Origin: Pelodera strongyloides
Lineage: Eukaryota > Nematoda > Chromadorea > Rhabditida > Rhabditidae
NCBI GenBank assembly: GCA_036852015.1
Contig: JAANDG010000701.1
Coordinates: 1 to 64,000 of the forward strand
Direction of reading: 5' to 3'
Length of the DNA stretch: 64,000 nt
Part shown: positions 33,646 to 46,215 of the stretch, piece after piece
Position numbering within the stretch: position 1 is the stretch's first letter
Layout of the letters: each line of letters starts with the position of its first letter
The notes under the pieces: generated by a model
What the model was told of the DNA's origin: nothing
The model's input: the letters and a program-made list of their open reading frames with translations, nothing else
Databases searched by the model: none
Made by a program: the position numbers and the translations under genes

Positions 33646-34248
33646 AATATAATAATTTAGTGCTCTTTCTTGAATTGACGGGTTTATATTGATATCATAT
33701 CATGAGAACAAATTTCCTTTTACGAGTTTTCTTTTACGGGGTACCAAATCTCACTTCTCTAAACATTCACACGTGTATATTCGTTCGGTTAGAGTCAATT
33801 TTCTGCTACTTGTTAGTTTATACTTGATGCTTAATCGTGCTTTTTTTTCTCGTTATTCCAAATAAATTTTTATTGATAATAATGAATAAAACATTTATAC
33901 TTTGCAAGAGGTGAACGGCATCAGATCAGAAGGAAAATAAAGGATACACAAAAAAGAACAATAATAGGAACCGTCAGAAATCACCGACAGAAAAAAGAAC
34001 GTAAGTGGTGGTTTTTATTTTTATAGTCAACCACACCTTTATATACAAATGAACTATCCTTATATTCATATTCCTTGAAAAACACAACTTACGTTCCCCT
34101 TTAATGACAGATAAGCCACAATCACAAATGACAACAAAAAGGGTAGTTCAGGCAATCCGAAATGACAGTTTAAATATTTAAAGTACCAAAAAAAAAATTC
34201 GGATTGACTGCACAAGAAAAGGAATGATAATGGTATTACAGTAACCGT
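33646..34248. other. Tail-to-tail spacer between receptor and SON
   Basis: No gene. AAATAAA near 33858 and AATAAA near 33886 are candidate poly(A) signals for the plus-strand receptor. The two genes converge with about 600 bp between stop codons. Confidence 0.5.
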
Positions 34249-37200
34249 TTACTTTGAGATGAAACCCAGAGCTTGCAAGGCGACCTAAATGGAAAAAAAT
34301 ATAAAAACATAACAGGAAACAATTGAAAACGTAATTTCGCCACCGTAATGCAGTAAATAAATAAACAAATCTTTTTACCCAAAAGTTTGTTTAAGTTGGT
34401 TTTCACTAACGTTATTTTCAAAAACTAAGCTTTTTTTGAAACACAACATGCAAAACTGGGTTGATATTCCCTTTAAATTACAAGAAAGACCAACCTGACA
34501 TGCCAGTGCCTTGGATGCTTTCTTTGTATTACACGGTCCCGATCCCGTATATGACAGTCCATTCACGAATGCCTACAAAAGACAATTAATTAAAAAATCC
34601 TACAGGTTGTACAATTATCAAAAAAAAGGGAACAGCTCCGCCTCGCACATTGTTTTTGTGTATGACACTTAAAATAAGTATCGTAAGAAGAAATGGAACT
34701 TAGAAACATCGCGACAAACTAACACTCTTAATTCTATTAATAAAAAAAGGATTCTTACCGTGCACGAGAATATTTTCGCATTGGACGGGCCCGTTTCTGA
34801 GAATTCAAAGGTCGGCTGGGCCCATCTCCTCTTTGAACACATCTCGTTGATCAGCGATACCGGATTACGCTCTGGAGAAGGGAAATTTCAAAAAGGACAG
34901 TTAACAGCACAAAAGCACAAATTGGGTCGAAATACTTGGAAAGAACAAAAATCTATTCCAAACCCGACCTCCGAGGTTGGGCGGAGTCCATGCCAGTGAA
35001 GGAGGTCTTCCAGGGTTGGAAGTCATCACTGGGACGATATGCTGACGCTTTTTGCGAGCAACTTCATCTTCGGCAGAGAGACCTGACGTAAACAAAAATT
35101 TATTGACCCAATTCGAAAAAAAAGCTTCACATTCTTTGCCTGGCTTACGATTTTAAAGAGTATAATAACACGAAGACAGTTCGACAATCAATTAGAAAAG
35201 AAAGACCACTACACCTACCTCTCCTATCGTGTTTCACATCCAAGAGAAGCGGTTCCAAATTTCCACTGGATTCCCTGCCCAGGCCTTGACCTGGCCTCCA
35301 GCCCATCTACAAAACAACAACACCGATAATTACAGTACAATTAAAGTAATAATTACCGTATAAATAGAAATCCATCATAATTACCTATAACTCTTATTCC
35401 AAAGAAAGAACCTGTTTTAAACAAACAAACTGCTTACCTTTTCCATAAGTCTCATCCCCACATAAGAGTTCACTGGGCGCATAATCTTGAACTGATCCTA
35501 AATAAAAGGCCATTAAAATGAAATAAAAAGACACTAGAGTTCCATCATCCCACTTTCCATAAAAGCAAAAAAGGGTTCAGAGATCAGAGAAACTGAGCGG
35601 CAGACAGATCAGCGCAAGGATGCCTCCTTTATTCCTGAAAACATCATTTTCAACAATAGCCAATAGAAATGCAGAACAACGGTATTCAGTTTCATAAAGA
35701 GCTGAGTTTTCTTTTCACTTCTCAGTGCTTCTTACGTCTTCAAACAAAAGAGTCAGAAGATTTTATGAAACTGAAAACCGTTGCTCTGCCTTACTATTGA
35801 CAATGGTACAGCGATCAATCAACTCGGTAGTGTGGCCGGTATGAGGTGCGCATCGAACGGGACATCCCTCCTGCGGTGGCAAAGCCAAATCCTGAAACCT
35901 AAAATGAAAGATAAGTCTTGTTCACGTAGTCACTCTCCTCAAACTATTTATGACAACATTCTATATGACTGAGCACAAGTTCAAAGTCTTTCTTATAAGG
36001 ACGGAGAGCTGAGTACGTGAACAAGGCTTACCTGACATCGATCGCTATCAAGGTAGTCCAGTCACATCCACGGATTGAAAGATTGTATGAGATGGAGGTC
36101 AGCTGGGCAGAAGAAGACAAAATATCTCCCTTTTTGAGGAATATAGAGCAAGTGGGGGAGACATATTCAGAAATTCCGAATAGATTTCAGGGAAAATACT
36201 CACTTTCAGAGAATGTATTCCTAAACAAGGTAGCTCGATGAAGATACAAAATTAGGTGAGGTGACATTACAAACGACACAGAAAGAGAATTGAGAGAGAA
36301 AGCCTGCATCGAAAAACGAATTGACAACACTCCCCAAGTTCACTTCCAGGTTCACTTCGGCAGCCCAAATAGAATAGCTATCGCATGGTGAGATGAGAGC
36401 GCATTGTTAGTTTCCATATCCTGACGTCCAAATTAACCCCAAATCCAAACTGAACCACAAGTTTTACAATTTATTATCACTAATTAATTCATCAGACTAA
36501 CACGAACCAACGGGAAAAAATATCGCAGAAACAAAACAAATACGATCCAGTCAATTCCGAAAGCTCTGGGGTTTAAACTATGTTATATCATCAATGATAA
36601 CAGACTGTCAAGAATGTCAAAATACAAATGACAATTTTATTAGTAGACTTTAATAAGAAAAAATCCAGCTATAAAATGCGACTAGTGCCATAAAAATGAA
36701 CCCTCTAAATAAAGAAAACCCCAATCAAAACGGCCATCGAAAAGCGGTTCTTTGGTTCTTTCCAAAAACGACTACGAAACAGGACAGACACAATGTCCTC
36801 AGCAACCCGAGTTATTCAGTAACAAATTATACAACCTTTTACATTTTCTACCCTTCAATTTCAATAATAAATTAAGTTACATTTTGGTCTAAAAACTAAA
36901 TATCGAAAAGGAAACCTGTTAACCATCAGTCCCAGTATACGAGGATCGGAGTTATAACTGGATGTCGCAAAATACGAAAGAGAATGCATGTTAAGCTAAC
37001 TAAATTTGAAAATCGAAGGACTTGCTAATGTTTCCCCTGGTAAAACCTACAAGAGTACGAACCCGGCTCTCAGCAGGCATTCGAAGATCCGGGCAAGGAG
37101 AACAACAATTGAGTGATGACAATAATAAGGAGTATGAATTGAAAAATAATAATAATAAAAAGAAAAAAGTAGTGTGATTGCTGGTTCAGTCGTCCGAATC

Positions 37201-40200
37201 GGTGCTGCTCTCCTCATCATTGAGGATCATCTAGAAAGAGGGATCCACCATCTCACACACCTCAGTCAACACTCCCTTCTTGCGCACATCAACTAATGGT
37301 GTTCAACAACTAGGGGGATGTGGAAACAACACGTACTTTGATCATGTATACTATTCAAACAACTTCTCTATTCAATATCCACATCTCCCTAATATCTGAC
37401 CAATCGTCATGTGCGCAAAAAGGAATGAGCGAGGTAAAAAGGCAGAGAATCAGACAATCAAATACTAACTAATATAATAAAGAACGACCGAGATGGAGAA
37501 CATTGAACATGTTGAAGTAACAATAGAATAAAACGCGCTCACAGAAGTTAAGAACCTAATTATGTTGAATGAACCAACCTTCTTCACCCACGCATTGTAC
37601 CGTGGATCGTGTGGCTGTAGTTCATCTGCAGTCAGCACTCGAAGGCCCGTCGATCCGGTGAACTTTCCGGGCGCAGAACCCTGGGCCGCCCAAGCACCCA
37701 TCTAAATACAGCCGTCAGTAGATAATTCAGTGAAAGGGCGAGCTCACCGGCGAACCACCTCCGGACTCACCGGTGAGCCTTACGCCCTGACATGGACACA
37801 CCCATAGGACACACATCATATGAAATGGCAAACTTCAACGTCACCTGTCACCAGCACCATAGTTATCCCAAACTCCGCAACTAACCTGTTCATCGAGGTC
37901 CCTAAGTTCTCTTCTCGCCTCATAATCATTCGGATCCTCGTCAAGCCTTCGGGATGCCTTTGCCCTCTTGGCAAGGACGGCTGCTACATCCTTTGGCGCC
38001 TATGAATACAATATAATAACTCAACCAACCAGCATCGAAAGGTAAAATAACAGGACACGACTATGAAATACCAAAGTGAATGGATAGTATACCTTTGTGG
38101 ATGTGGATGGTTCCCTGATAATGATCTTATTCTCGGGAGCCTTCACAAAGAGTGGAGGCATTGGAGGGGGAGGCAGGAACTCGTCCATGAATGAGGGGGC
38201 CGGAGGAGGGGGAGGCAACCCGGGGATACTGAATAGGACTAGATTATACAATGACAAAATGATTGTAGCAATGTAACATACTTTCTTGGGTAAGTGTAAG
38301 TGGCTAACCAGACTAATGTTTCAAATCGCATCCACACATGCCAATGGCACAATGAAACATGCGCTCTGTTTTATACTCATTATTGTGGCAAAGATTAAAT
38401 CATCATATAAATAAAATGACTCAAATAAATACTCACGTTTCAAAGACGGGCGGAAGCGGGGGAGGCGGTAGGAGGGGGGCTGCATCGGGAACATCCTGGA
38501 AACCAAGACGTAAACACAAAGTTAAGCACTTGTTTATTCATTACGCATTATATAATAACACATGGTGTAACACCCAAATGGCCATGGTGTGATGAAAAGT
38601 AAAAACTAAAAAGCACATTTGCACATACTATCGATGGTGCTCATTCAAAAACATGAAACAGTGTTTGAACAATCTGAAACTTGTCTCTAGAAGGAGTCCT
38701 CACCTGTCCGTTCCTCCTGGCATCCAATATCTCGAGACTTGTCACTGCTTTCGACTTCTTGATTTCATCGGAACACGTGACGAGAACCTCCTCTTTCACA
38801 ACCGGCTCCCACTCCTGACGAATAACAACAAATACAAAGGAATATCATAAGTGAAAAAAGAGAGAGAACAAATTAACAAATGTCTATCAATGTAAACAAA
38901 CTCAGTATCAACAAACTAAGGAATCTCCAGAACTCTACAATAGTCGTTAAAAAGACTTACAGTGCTTTCCTTGTGGACCGCTCCACTGCTGACTGGATAA
39001 CAGATTCTGAGCGTGCCCTCGTCTAGTAATCGATCTTGTGCAGTCCTCACGGGCAGAGATGTGGCATTCTGAAACAAAAGTATAAGCCAATAAAAATAAC
39101 CCGTGAGTTAATAGTTAATAACAACGCGCTCTAGTGCTTATGTGGGTCACGGTGTCACTCCTAACATACACATCCAATCATACAATCATACAATATTCAA
39201 ACTCACCGCAATATTAAAGGTTATAGGTGGCGGGCCTGCCGGACGGACATCGTACGGGTGCTTGACTTTGGCCATAAATGCTTCCGCCTCACTGTCACTC
39301 GACACCTGAAATTTGCATACAGGATGAGAATGATTCGGTAGTTAAATACAGAAAACCCAGCGGTGGACATCGTACAAAAAATGGGAAAGAAAACAAGCGA
39401 CCCACCTTTTCTCCCTTTTGTCTCCGATACTCTTTCTCTTCCCGCTTTGACAGACGCTGGCAATAATCTAAAAAATATACTTGCATATAATTATGTAGTG
39501 ATGATTTCTTTTCATCCGTAATGGAGCTAACAGAATTAGTAAATAAAACAAATACTGTTCGATACGAATAATTGAACAAACTGACCGACTAGCTCATCAA
39601 TGGACTTTCCTACCGCGGCTTGATCTTTGATTTCACCCGAAGCCGTCATTAGACCCATCTGAATGGATAATACAAACACTATATGAAACATACAGAGACC
39701 CCAAAACAAAGATTCGAGTTCGACTGAATGTCAATCACTACTTCGAATTCACGAATCTACTACTGTACTCGTAATGACGCATCATGTTTAAAATCCGTTC
39801 ATATACAAACGACTAAGCTATGAAGTTATAGGCTTAAAAGACAATGAGCAAGGTGGGAAGTGGGAAATCTCCCCTGAAATATACAAACTTACAGTGAACC
39901 AAATACCTACCCTCTGAAGTGTCTTCGCTTTAGTCTTTGCAATTTCCAGCAATTTCTTCTTGTCAATTTTCTCTCTTTTCACGTATCCACCACTACTACT
40001 GCCCCCTCCTCCGCCAGCACGGGATCCGCGGGGCTTACTAAACAAAACGAGATATAATCACGATAAAGAACAAAAAAAGTGCAAAATCAGAAAATTATCT
40101 CTATTTTTTAGCCATATAAAAGTCTTGCTATCTTGCTCACCCTCTAAATCCGTATTGTCCTCTCTTCTTATAATTGGAATCCCTTGGTTCCCTATCCCTG

Positions 40201-43200
40201 CTCCTGCTTCTGCTTCTACTCCGACTGTACTCCCTTCTGGAGCGGGCAGACTTCCTTCGAGGAGACCGAGACCGAGATCTGGAGCGAGAGGGAGAACGAG
40301 AATAATTCCTTCGTCGGGAACGGCTACCAGAACGAGACCTAAACATAAACATACCATAACACTCTAACCTTCTCACACAATTTAGAGTATAACCTGAGGT
40401 CAAGATATACTAAATTTGTGTGTACCCTTCCTCCAGATAAGAGTGCATTGCTTAGCGAGAGGCACGGGATCGTCAGTGTAAAACAAAATTAAAGAGTGTG
40501 AAAAGGCAGAGACTTAAATACCCCAGGGGTACAATAAACATCTGCGATGCGGGCGGAAGGGGGGTTCCCCCGGCTGGAGGAAGGGGTGGAACCCATTTTT
40601 GCGCGTGTTTCTTGACCTATGAGTATAACAAAAAGTTTCAAAAATCAATAGATAAAAATCAAACCGTTATATTTCCAGTTGTAATTCAGCATTAAATAAA
40701 TCAACAAATAATAATCTACTTAAATGAGGAGTTCAGTTATAATGAGGATGACTGTACAACAGCAGTTACATTGCCTCTTAAAAACAACGCGAGAAAAAAG
40801 AAGAAAGTACACTTAAAATCATAAAAGTGTACCTACCTGGACCTCGATCTGGAGGGAGTTCTGTATCTTTTCGTCTTCGGTGAACGGGACCTCGACCGTG
40901 AGGGACTACGCCTCCTGAAAAGGGCATATCCACACATACTCATACAAGGCACACAATCGAAAAAAGCACAACAAGCATAGAGCATAAAAAACCAAAGCTC
41001 GGCCCAACTACAAATAGAATCTCACCTATCCTTGGAACGATCTTTTCGGTCTCCGTTACTGTACAACTTCATTTTTGTGGTGCCTCGTCCCCTGGAAATG
41101 AGGATCAAAGATACAGATAATTTGTTCGGCACTTTTAATTATATAAGACTTTATGATATTAGAAAGAAAGCAAAGAAAGAAGTAAACATGTATATGATGT
41201 ATGATTAACTAAATATCCCTCACCTGACAATCTGAGCCTTCATCAATTCGTCAGTGTTGCGTGAATCAGCCGACGACCGAGAAGCGCTTCTGCTTCTTTT
41301 TCGCAACTTTCTCTTCTTTGATTTCTTCTCTTAAAACGATCGAATGGTAAGGGAAAGCGATAATATTGCACGGAAGCACGGACGAGAAAAAAAGACGAAA
41401 TAACTAAAACTAAGGAAGGTATACAGAACATTCAAAAATTCTAAATCGACCTACTTTTCTCACTCGCCTCCAGCGCCTTTCTCTTTTCTTCGGCGATACG
41501 CTCAGCCGTCTCCAAATCGATAGAATTCTAAACGTAGACACAAACTTAATAAATAAATCTTACACTGCAAGAGCGTGCTCCTTTATTCAAAGGCGGTTCA
41601 ATACCAGGTTTCAAAGTTTATGACTTAGAGAAGTCACGCTCGCAGGATCGCAGTCACTACAAAATCGTCGTTTTTCCTCGAGTTTACTTGTATTTCGTAA
41701 AGAATAGAGACAAATACTTTACCAAAACCGAATAATTTGAATTCCAACTCAGGGAGTGAACAAGTAGAAAAGTAGTTCTACGTAACTACCGCAGGATCAC
41801 GAAACGTGTTCATACAGCTGCTTCCGATCAGGAGTGTGTAAATTATTTCGGCAAATATCTGCATATTATATCTTTACATATGCTGCAAGGGTCTGCAGGC
41901 ATATCACTACACGTTTCATAATCCCGCGGTAGTTAAGTAGAACTACTTTTCTACTTGTTCACCCCCTGAGTTGGAATTCAAATTATTCGGTTTTGGGATC
42001 CTTTAAGCTACCCATTTTCACTAAGTCCGTAACTTTCGTGCCCACAAAACAAACTCACATCACTTATTTGATCTCCAATAATGTCACGGGGAACACCATC
42101 ACCACCATCCTTGATCTCGCCCTCACTCGAATCCTTGCTGGCACTCGGGGCCATCGGATCAGATTCTTCTTTCATTTGATACGAGGAGTCTTCTTCCTCT
42201 CCACTTTTCTCTTCCTCTTTCACTTCACTAAACAAGGGGACCGTTAGGTGAGACACGGTTCCTGTACATAGAACGATGAAAATATAAACAGATACGACAA
42301 GCAAGAGTATCAGCGCAGCAGAGTAACAACTTACGGCTTAACATCAGTATTGGTATTGTCCTGTGACGAATCGCCGCCTTGTTGTGATGTTGAGGGCAAC
42401 ACAATCTTTCCAATGTTAATTTTCACAGTTCGAGGCACTAATGAAGAACCGCCCTTTTGATTCATTACCTGAACCGGAAATTTTTTATAAAACATCGGTA
42501 ATAAAACAGCGTTCAAGTAATGCTAAGCCCTTAAACTTACACTCTTACACATCAAACTATGTTACATTCTTTCGTTTTCACTAATGTCTACTGCGATGTA
42601 TATTAAATTCAGGGTAATGAAAATCATCGGATGAAAGAGAAGAAAAGAAACCGAAATGGGACTAATGTATCTCAGGCATTACCTCCTTGAGGATTTGTGA
42701 CTCCGGTTTGACTACCAAATCGGGGGTTGGTGATCGCCTTCGCTCCTTCGACAAGGGGAATTCCTCTGGAGTTTTGATTTTTGGCAAAATCGGCAGTTCG
42801 ATTTCTAAATATTAAAGTACTGTACTGCTCGCAATTGGGGCTAAATAAACAGAGAATCCGAACAGTATGACAATAAATGTTATCTAATATCATCTAACAG
42901 ATCCAAATCCAATTCACATACCCTTCTTCACGGCAGCATTCTGTGACTGACTTGGCAGAGCAACGGAGGTATAGTCTGCTCCAATGGGAAGATCGTCCTC
43001 ATCCGATACCTAGAGAGGAAAGAGAGGTGAAATAATTAAATAATGCATCGAAAAAGAAAAATTAGGCGTACTCTTTGCAAAGTTGAAGACAGCAAAAAAA
43101 CTACTCACCAGCTCCATTTTGCGTGTGGAAGGTGGAACTTCGTCCGCAGATCTCTCTAGAGACAAACGATGCTCGCTGAAAACATTTACTTCAACTCAGA

Positions 43201-44452
43201 GCATAATACATAGCCGCGTCTTTATACATTTGAGTGAAACGTATCGGAAGTACGTTAAAGCGGTAGAACATCCGATCCGGTCTTTGAGCCTTATGTGCTG
43301 TATTCCCCATGTAGTGTATTGTTTATGTAAATAACTGCGCGGTGTTTAGTCTAATCATGTTTCATTTGCATACAACTATAATGCAGTTGTCCAGAATACG
43401 CTACAAAAACCGGCCGTTATATCGCTTTGTTTCGGCCACTAAGCTAAACAGATACTCTCCAAGTTTCTAATTTACGAACGAGAGATTTATGCTGCTTCAG
43501 CTTCAAATACAAAATTTCCCAAACACAAGAGATTGAATGAAGAACGAGGACTTGGACTTGCCTGTGAGAGCTTCTGCGTTTGTGCTTCCGACTAGGACTA
43601 CCATGAGATGAGGACCTGAAGTCAAAACATGGAATAAAATATAAAATGTCGTATTTTCTATTACAAAACTTTAGGTCTAATTTATGTGTAGGTAAAGAAG
43701 AACGAAAACTGAATACAGTAGGAAATGCAATAACATAACATACGAAATACACTGGAACCCCTCCCCCATACGCATACCGTACCTTGAGCGGCTTGAAGAA
43801 CTCGAGCGATTGCTACTACGTGATCTTGATCTGGAACAATGGATTAATAATACAAATAAACATAATAACCGAGATCATAATAGGGAGACGGATAGGTTAC
43901 AACCGCACGACCGATAATATAATAATCAGAATCCTACGACAGATCAAATACCGAACCTTGACCTGCGATCCTTAGACGACTTATGTTTACTCCGTTTCGA
44001 CTTCTTTTTCTTCGACTTTGATTTCTTTTCCTTCCTTCGCTTCTTGTGCTTCTTCACTTCATTGGCGATATCGTTGACAGAGAACACCTACACAACACAA
44101 ACACAAATCACTCGTTGCAAAGAAAAAGAAAATCTGCGCTCAATTTCGGTAGACTCAGAACACACTACAGGACGCTCTGGTGAATGAATGTTACTCACAA
44201 TTTACGGCGGTATGACAACCGGGTTTCGAACGAGGGATCACCCAAGCTGAAATATACAAGGCTAAACACTACCAATCGAATACAGTGGTGAAAAAACCTG
44301 CACACCTTATCCGAAGTCCGAATTTCGTTCAAAAGATCAGCAACGAGCAAGTCACTGGTAGGTTCCGCTTCGGCACCGAGGGTATCCTTATCCTCTACTG
44401 TTGATTTGTTCGAAGCATATTGTTCACGTTTATCACTTTTTGGGGAAGACAT
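34249..44452 (-). CDS. SON: SON, RS-rich splicing cofactor with G-patch and dsRNA-binding domain
   Basis: Nuclear-speckle protein promoting splicing of weak introns. Thirty in-phase exons, from 44452-44306 and 44087-43963 through 43830-43783, 43615-43562, 43175-43109, 43009-42922, 42804-42683, 42468-42335, 42227-42059, 41527-41464, 41329-41224, 41091-41026, 40914-40837, 40338-40141, 40037-39911, 39658-39586, 39467-39406, 39305-39207, 39068-38961, 38814-38704, 38495-38437, 38228-38093, 37999-37886, 37701-37579, 35497-35438, 35306-35219, 35082-34964, 34869-34759, 34572-34495, 34284-34249; 989 aa. Order of landmarks follows vertebrate SON: Lys-rich then RS stretches, KKLLEIAKTKAKTLQR, EWEPVVKEE, Pro-rich segments, FTGSTGLRVLT, G-patch MGWRPGQGLGRE with NLEPLLLDVKHDRRGL, NPVSLINEMCSKRRW, and a C-terminal dsRBD ending KASKALACQVALQALGF. 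It lacks the huge repeat region of human SON (over 2400 aa). Intron 4 has a GC donor (CAG|GCAAGT). Confidence 0.95.
35671..35789. mobile_element. 119-bp inverted-repeat element in SON intron
   Basis: GCAGAACAACGGTATTCAGT...TTCATAAA at the left is mirrored by TTTATGAAACTGAAAACCG...TTGCTCTGC at the right (arms about 28 bp, with two mismatches). Looks like a small MITE. No clear target duplication. Confidence 0.6.
35913..36029. mobile_element. 117-bp inverted-repeat element in SON intron
   Basis: AAGTCTTGTTCACGTAGTCA...CTCTCC is mirrored by GGAGAGCTGAGTACGTGAAC...AAGGCTT, arms of about 26 bp with few mismatches. Distinct from the adjacent element at 35671. Confidence 0.6.
41563..41662 (+). repeat. 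Dispersed repeat R2-like 5' end plus 20-mer
   Basis: Begins ACTGCAAGAGCGTGCTCC with TTTATTCAAAGG, like 19321, then TATGACTTAG. It is followed at 41643 by AGGATCGCAGTCACTACAAA, also found at 9129. A composite of two repeat families in a SON intron. Confidence 0.55.
41722..41996. mobile_element. 275-bp element with 80-bp terminal inverted repeats, SON intron
   Basis: CCAAAACCGAATAATTTGAA...TTCCAACTCA at the left is matched by TGAGTTGGAATTCAAATTAT...TCGGTTTTGG at the right. The arms continue through GAACAAGTAGAAAAGTAG and CTACCGC. The centre is about 100 bp of unrelated AT-rich sequence. Long arms and no ORF fit a MITE or foldback element of an unassigned family. Confidence 0.85.
43255..43432. 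mobile_element. TTAA-type MITE, degenerate copy (SON intron)
   Basis: Left border TTAAAGCGGTAGAAC and right part AAAACCGGCCGTTATATCGC resemble the 19692 family. The right TTAA is mutated (CTTTG). The interior word ATAACTGCGCGG recurs in the copy at 60018. Confidence 0.65.
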
Positions 44453-44889
44453 ATTGGGAAAAGAGGCTAATGGGATCTCTCAATATTCACTTACACAAAC
44501 AACTTTAAATAATGAAAGGTTACCACAGAGGGAAACAGAATATGGAAATAAGAGAAAACTGAAACAGGATCAAGAATACAAGCTCGCCTTTACCGTGTGT
44601 GTTGTTGCTTCAAACAAGCTGAATCCAATAATAACAACCTTAGACACAACCTTACCCAAACTCAATAAACCACCGAATCGAAGCACACCACACACAAAAA
44701 AATATTCGCCGAAAGTTAAAGATGTATTCCATAGAGTTGGGTCTCGTAAAGAAATTCAGTAAACTGTAATATCTCTTTATCTCTGCACTCTCCGTAAATG
44801 CACACTCTCTGAAGAAATAAATTGGAACTTTTCCAAACCTGATCCATCCGGTTCTGGTGCATGCATCATCTCGGACGATTGATCGGTCC
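44453..44889. other. SON upstream region
   Basis: AT-rich sequence between the SON start codon and the RFC3-bearing element. Likely promoter and 5' UTR. No specific site can be supported. Confidence 0.35.
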
Positions 44890-45254
44890 TGCTATGCTGG
44901 AGAACGCACCAGGCTCCGTTCCGAGTAAGCGGTCCGTTTGCAAACGGGCCGAGTGCACGGACCGGCAACTCGGAACGTAATGTGGGCACTTACCGGTTTT
45001 GAAAACGAACCGGGTACCGTTCCGAGTGTACGAACCGGGTACCGTTCCGAATTTATACTCGTTTTTAATGCGTTTTTTTTATTTTTTATTTCTAATTTCT
45101 ACTGCTTAGAAGTTATTGTATTCTTGTTAAGTGTGTGTAACAACGCCCATTGCAACAATACAATATAATGTGAATTGTGTCAATTGTGCTTTGCCGTTCT
45201 CGACACTTTTTTACGTACATATTTTCTTAATATATTAGTGCACTTCTCCGATAT

Positions 45255-46184
45255 ATAGGAGCAGGCTCAACAGTGGATCGAGCTGGTTGCCAGTGATACT
45301 TCCCTCATCTCCTAAGTGTATGGGCCTAGTGGAACTGGAAAGGCGAAGCGTATGGAAGCATTCTCAGGTCAGTTAGGTTTTTTTAGTGTTTGTTTCATTT
45401 CTTTTCACTTAAAACATTCTAAAACCAGTCGACCCACACGCTGTGGCCTTTCCTTTCGGCTAATATCTTGTCGGGATTCGCCGAGTCACGCACTTCTTAG
45501 GACAGGACATAACTAGGATTAACTTAGGTGCTTCGTGAGCTATGCTTTCGATTTATAATATCTTGTACATTTCCAACTTTGTATATTGTATAAAGTATGA
45601 AATTATGATAAATATTATTGCATTCAGAGCTCTGTATGGTTCCGGGGCCTCTTACAACGTATGGACACCAAGCCGTTTAATATGGTCGGCGGAAAGAAAC
45701 TAGAGATTCAGACGCTGGGCAGTATTTACCATGTCGAACGCAATCCCGGGTTTGATTTTAGTTCTAGCTAACCCTATCCTATTTCTTATCTGTGCGTTTG
45801 CAGTTTTGAAGTGACCAAATGAATTTCGTCACATATTTAGTGATGTTGGCTTCCATGATGATGTTTGCGGGAAATTATGAAGCAGATGGCGCTGACCTTC
45901 TGACCTATCAGTTAAACGAGCGATCGCAAAATTCGTTCAAGGTTCGTTTCTTATATCTTGTTCGACTGTTTTGTTTGTCCTCACCTGCCTCCTCACCAGA
46001 GAATTTCGACTCATTTTATTTTTTCTATGCTTGGGCAATGTGTAGTGTAACCAACATTATTTGTTATATTGAAGAAGCAGGACGCTAGAAGCTAGAATCA
46101 TTCCGCACTTGTTCCATTTTGTTTGATGTTGTATCTGATTGTTTCTATGTGTGAATAAAAATAAAGTAGCCTACTTCACGTGAA

Positions 46185-46215
<31 letters not shown>

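Larger units (their letters stand above)
35500..37578. other. 2.1-kb SON intron, largest of the gene
   Basis: Other SON introns are mostly 60-500 bp. This one holds two small inverted-repeat elements (listed separately), an open stretch at 36017-36241 that I do not take for an exon, and otherwise featureless AT-rich sequence. It separates the FTGSTG exon from the exon before the G-patch. Confidence 0.6.

Noticed and set aside
36017..36241. Possible plus-strand exon (74 codons) within the SON intron
   Set aside because: No family resemblance and no convincing splice partners. It partly overlaps the right arm of the small inverted-repeat element ending at 36029.
40058..40403. Plus- and minus-strand frames other than the RS frame
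   Set aside because: Only the minus frame encoding Ser-Arg repeats joins in phase with neighbouring SON exons. The others are shadows of low-complexity codons.
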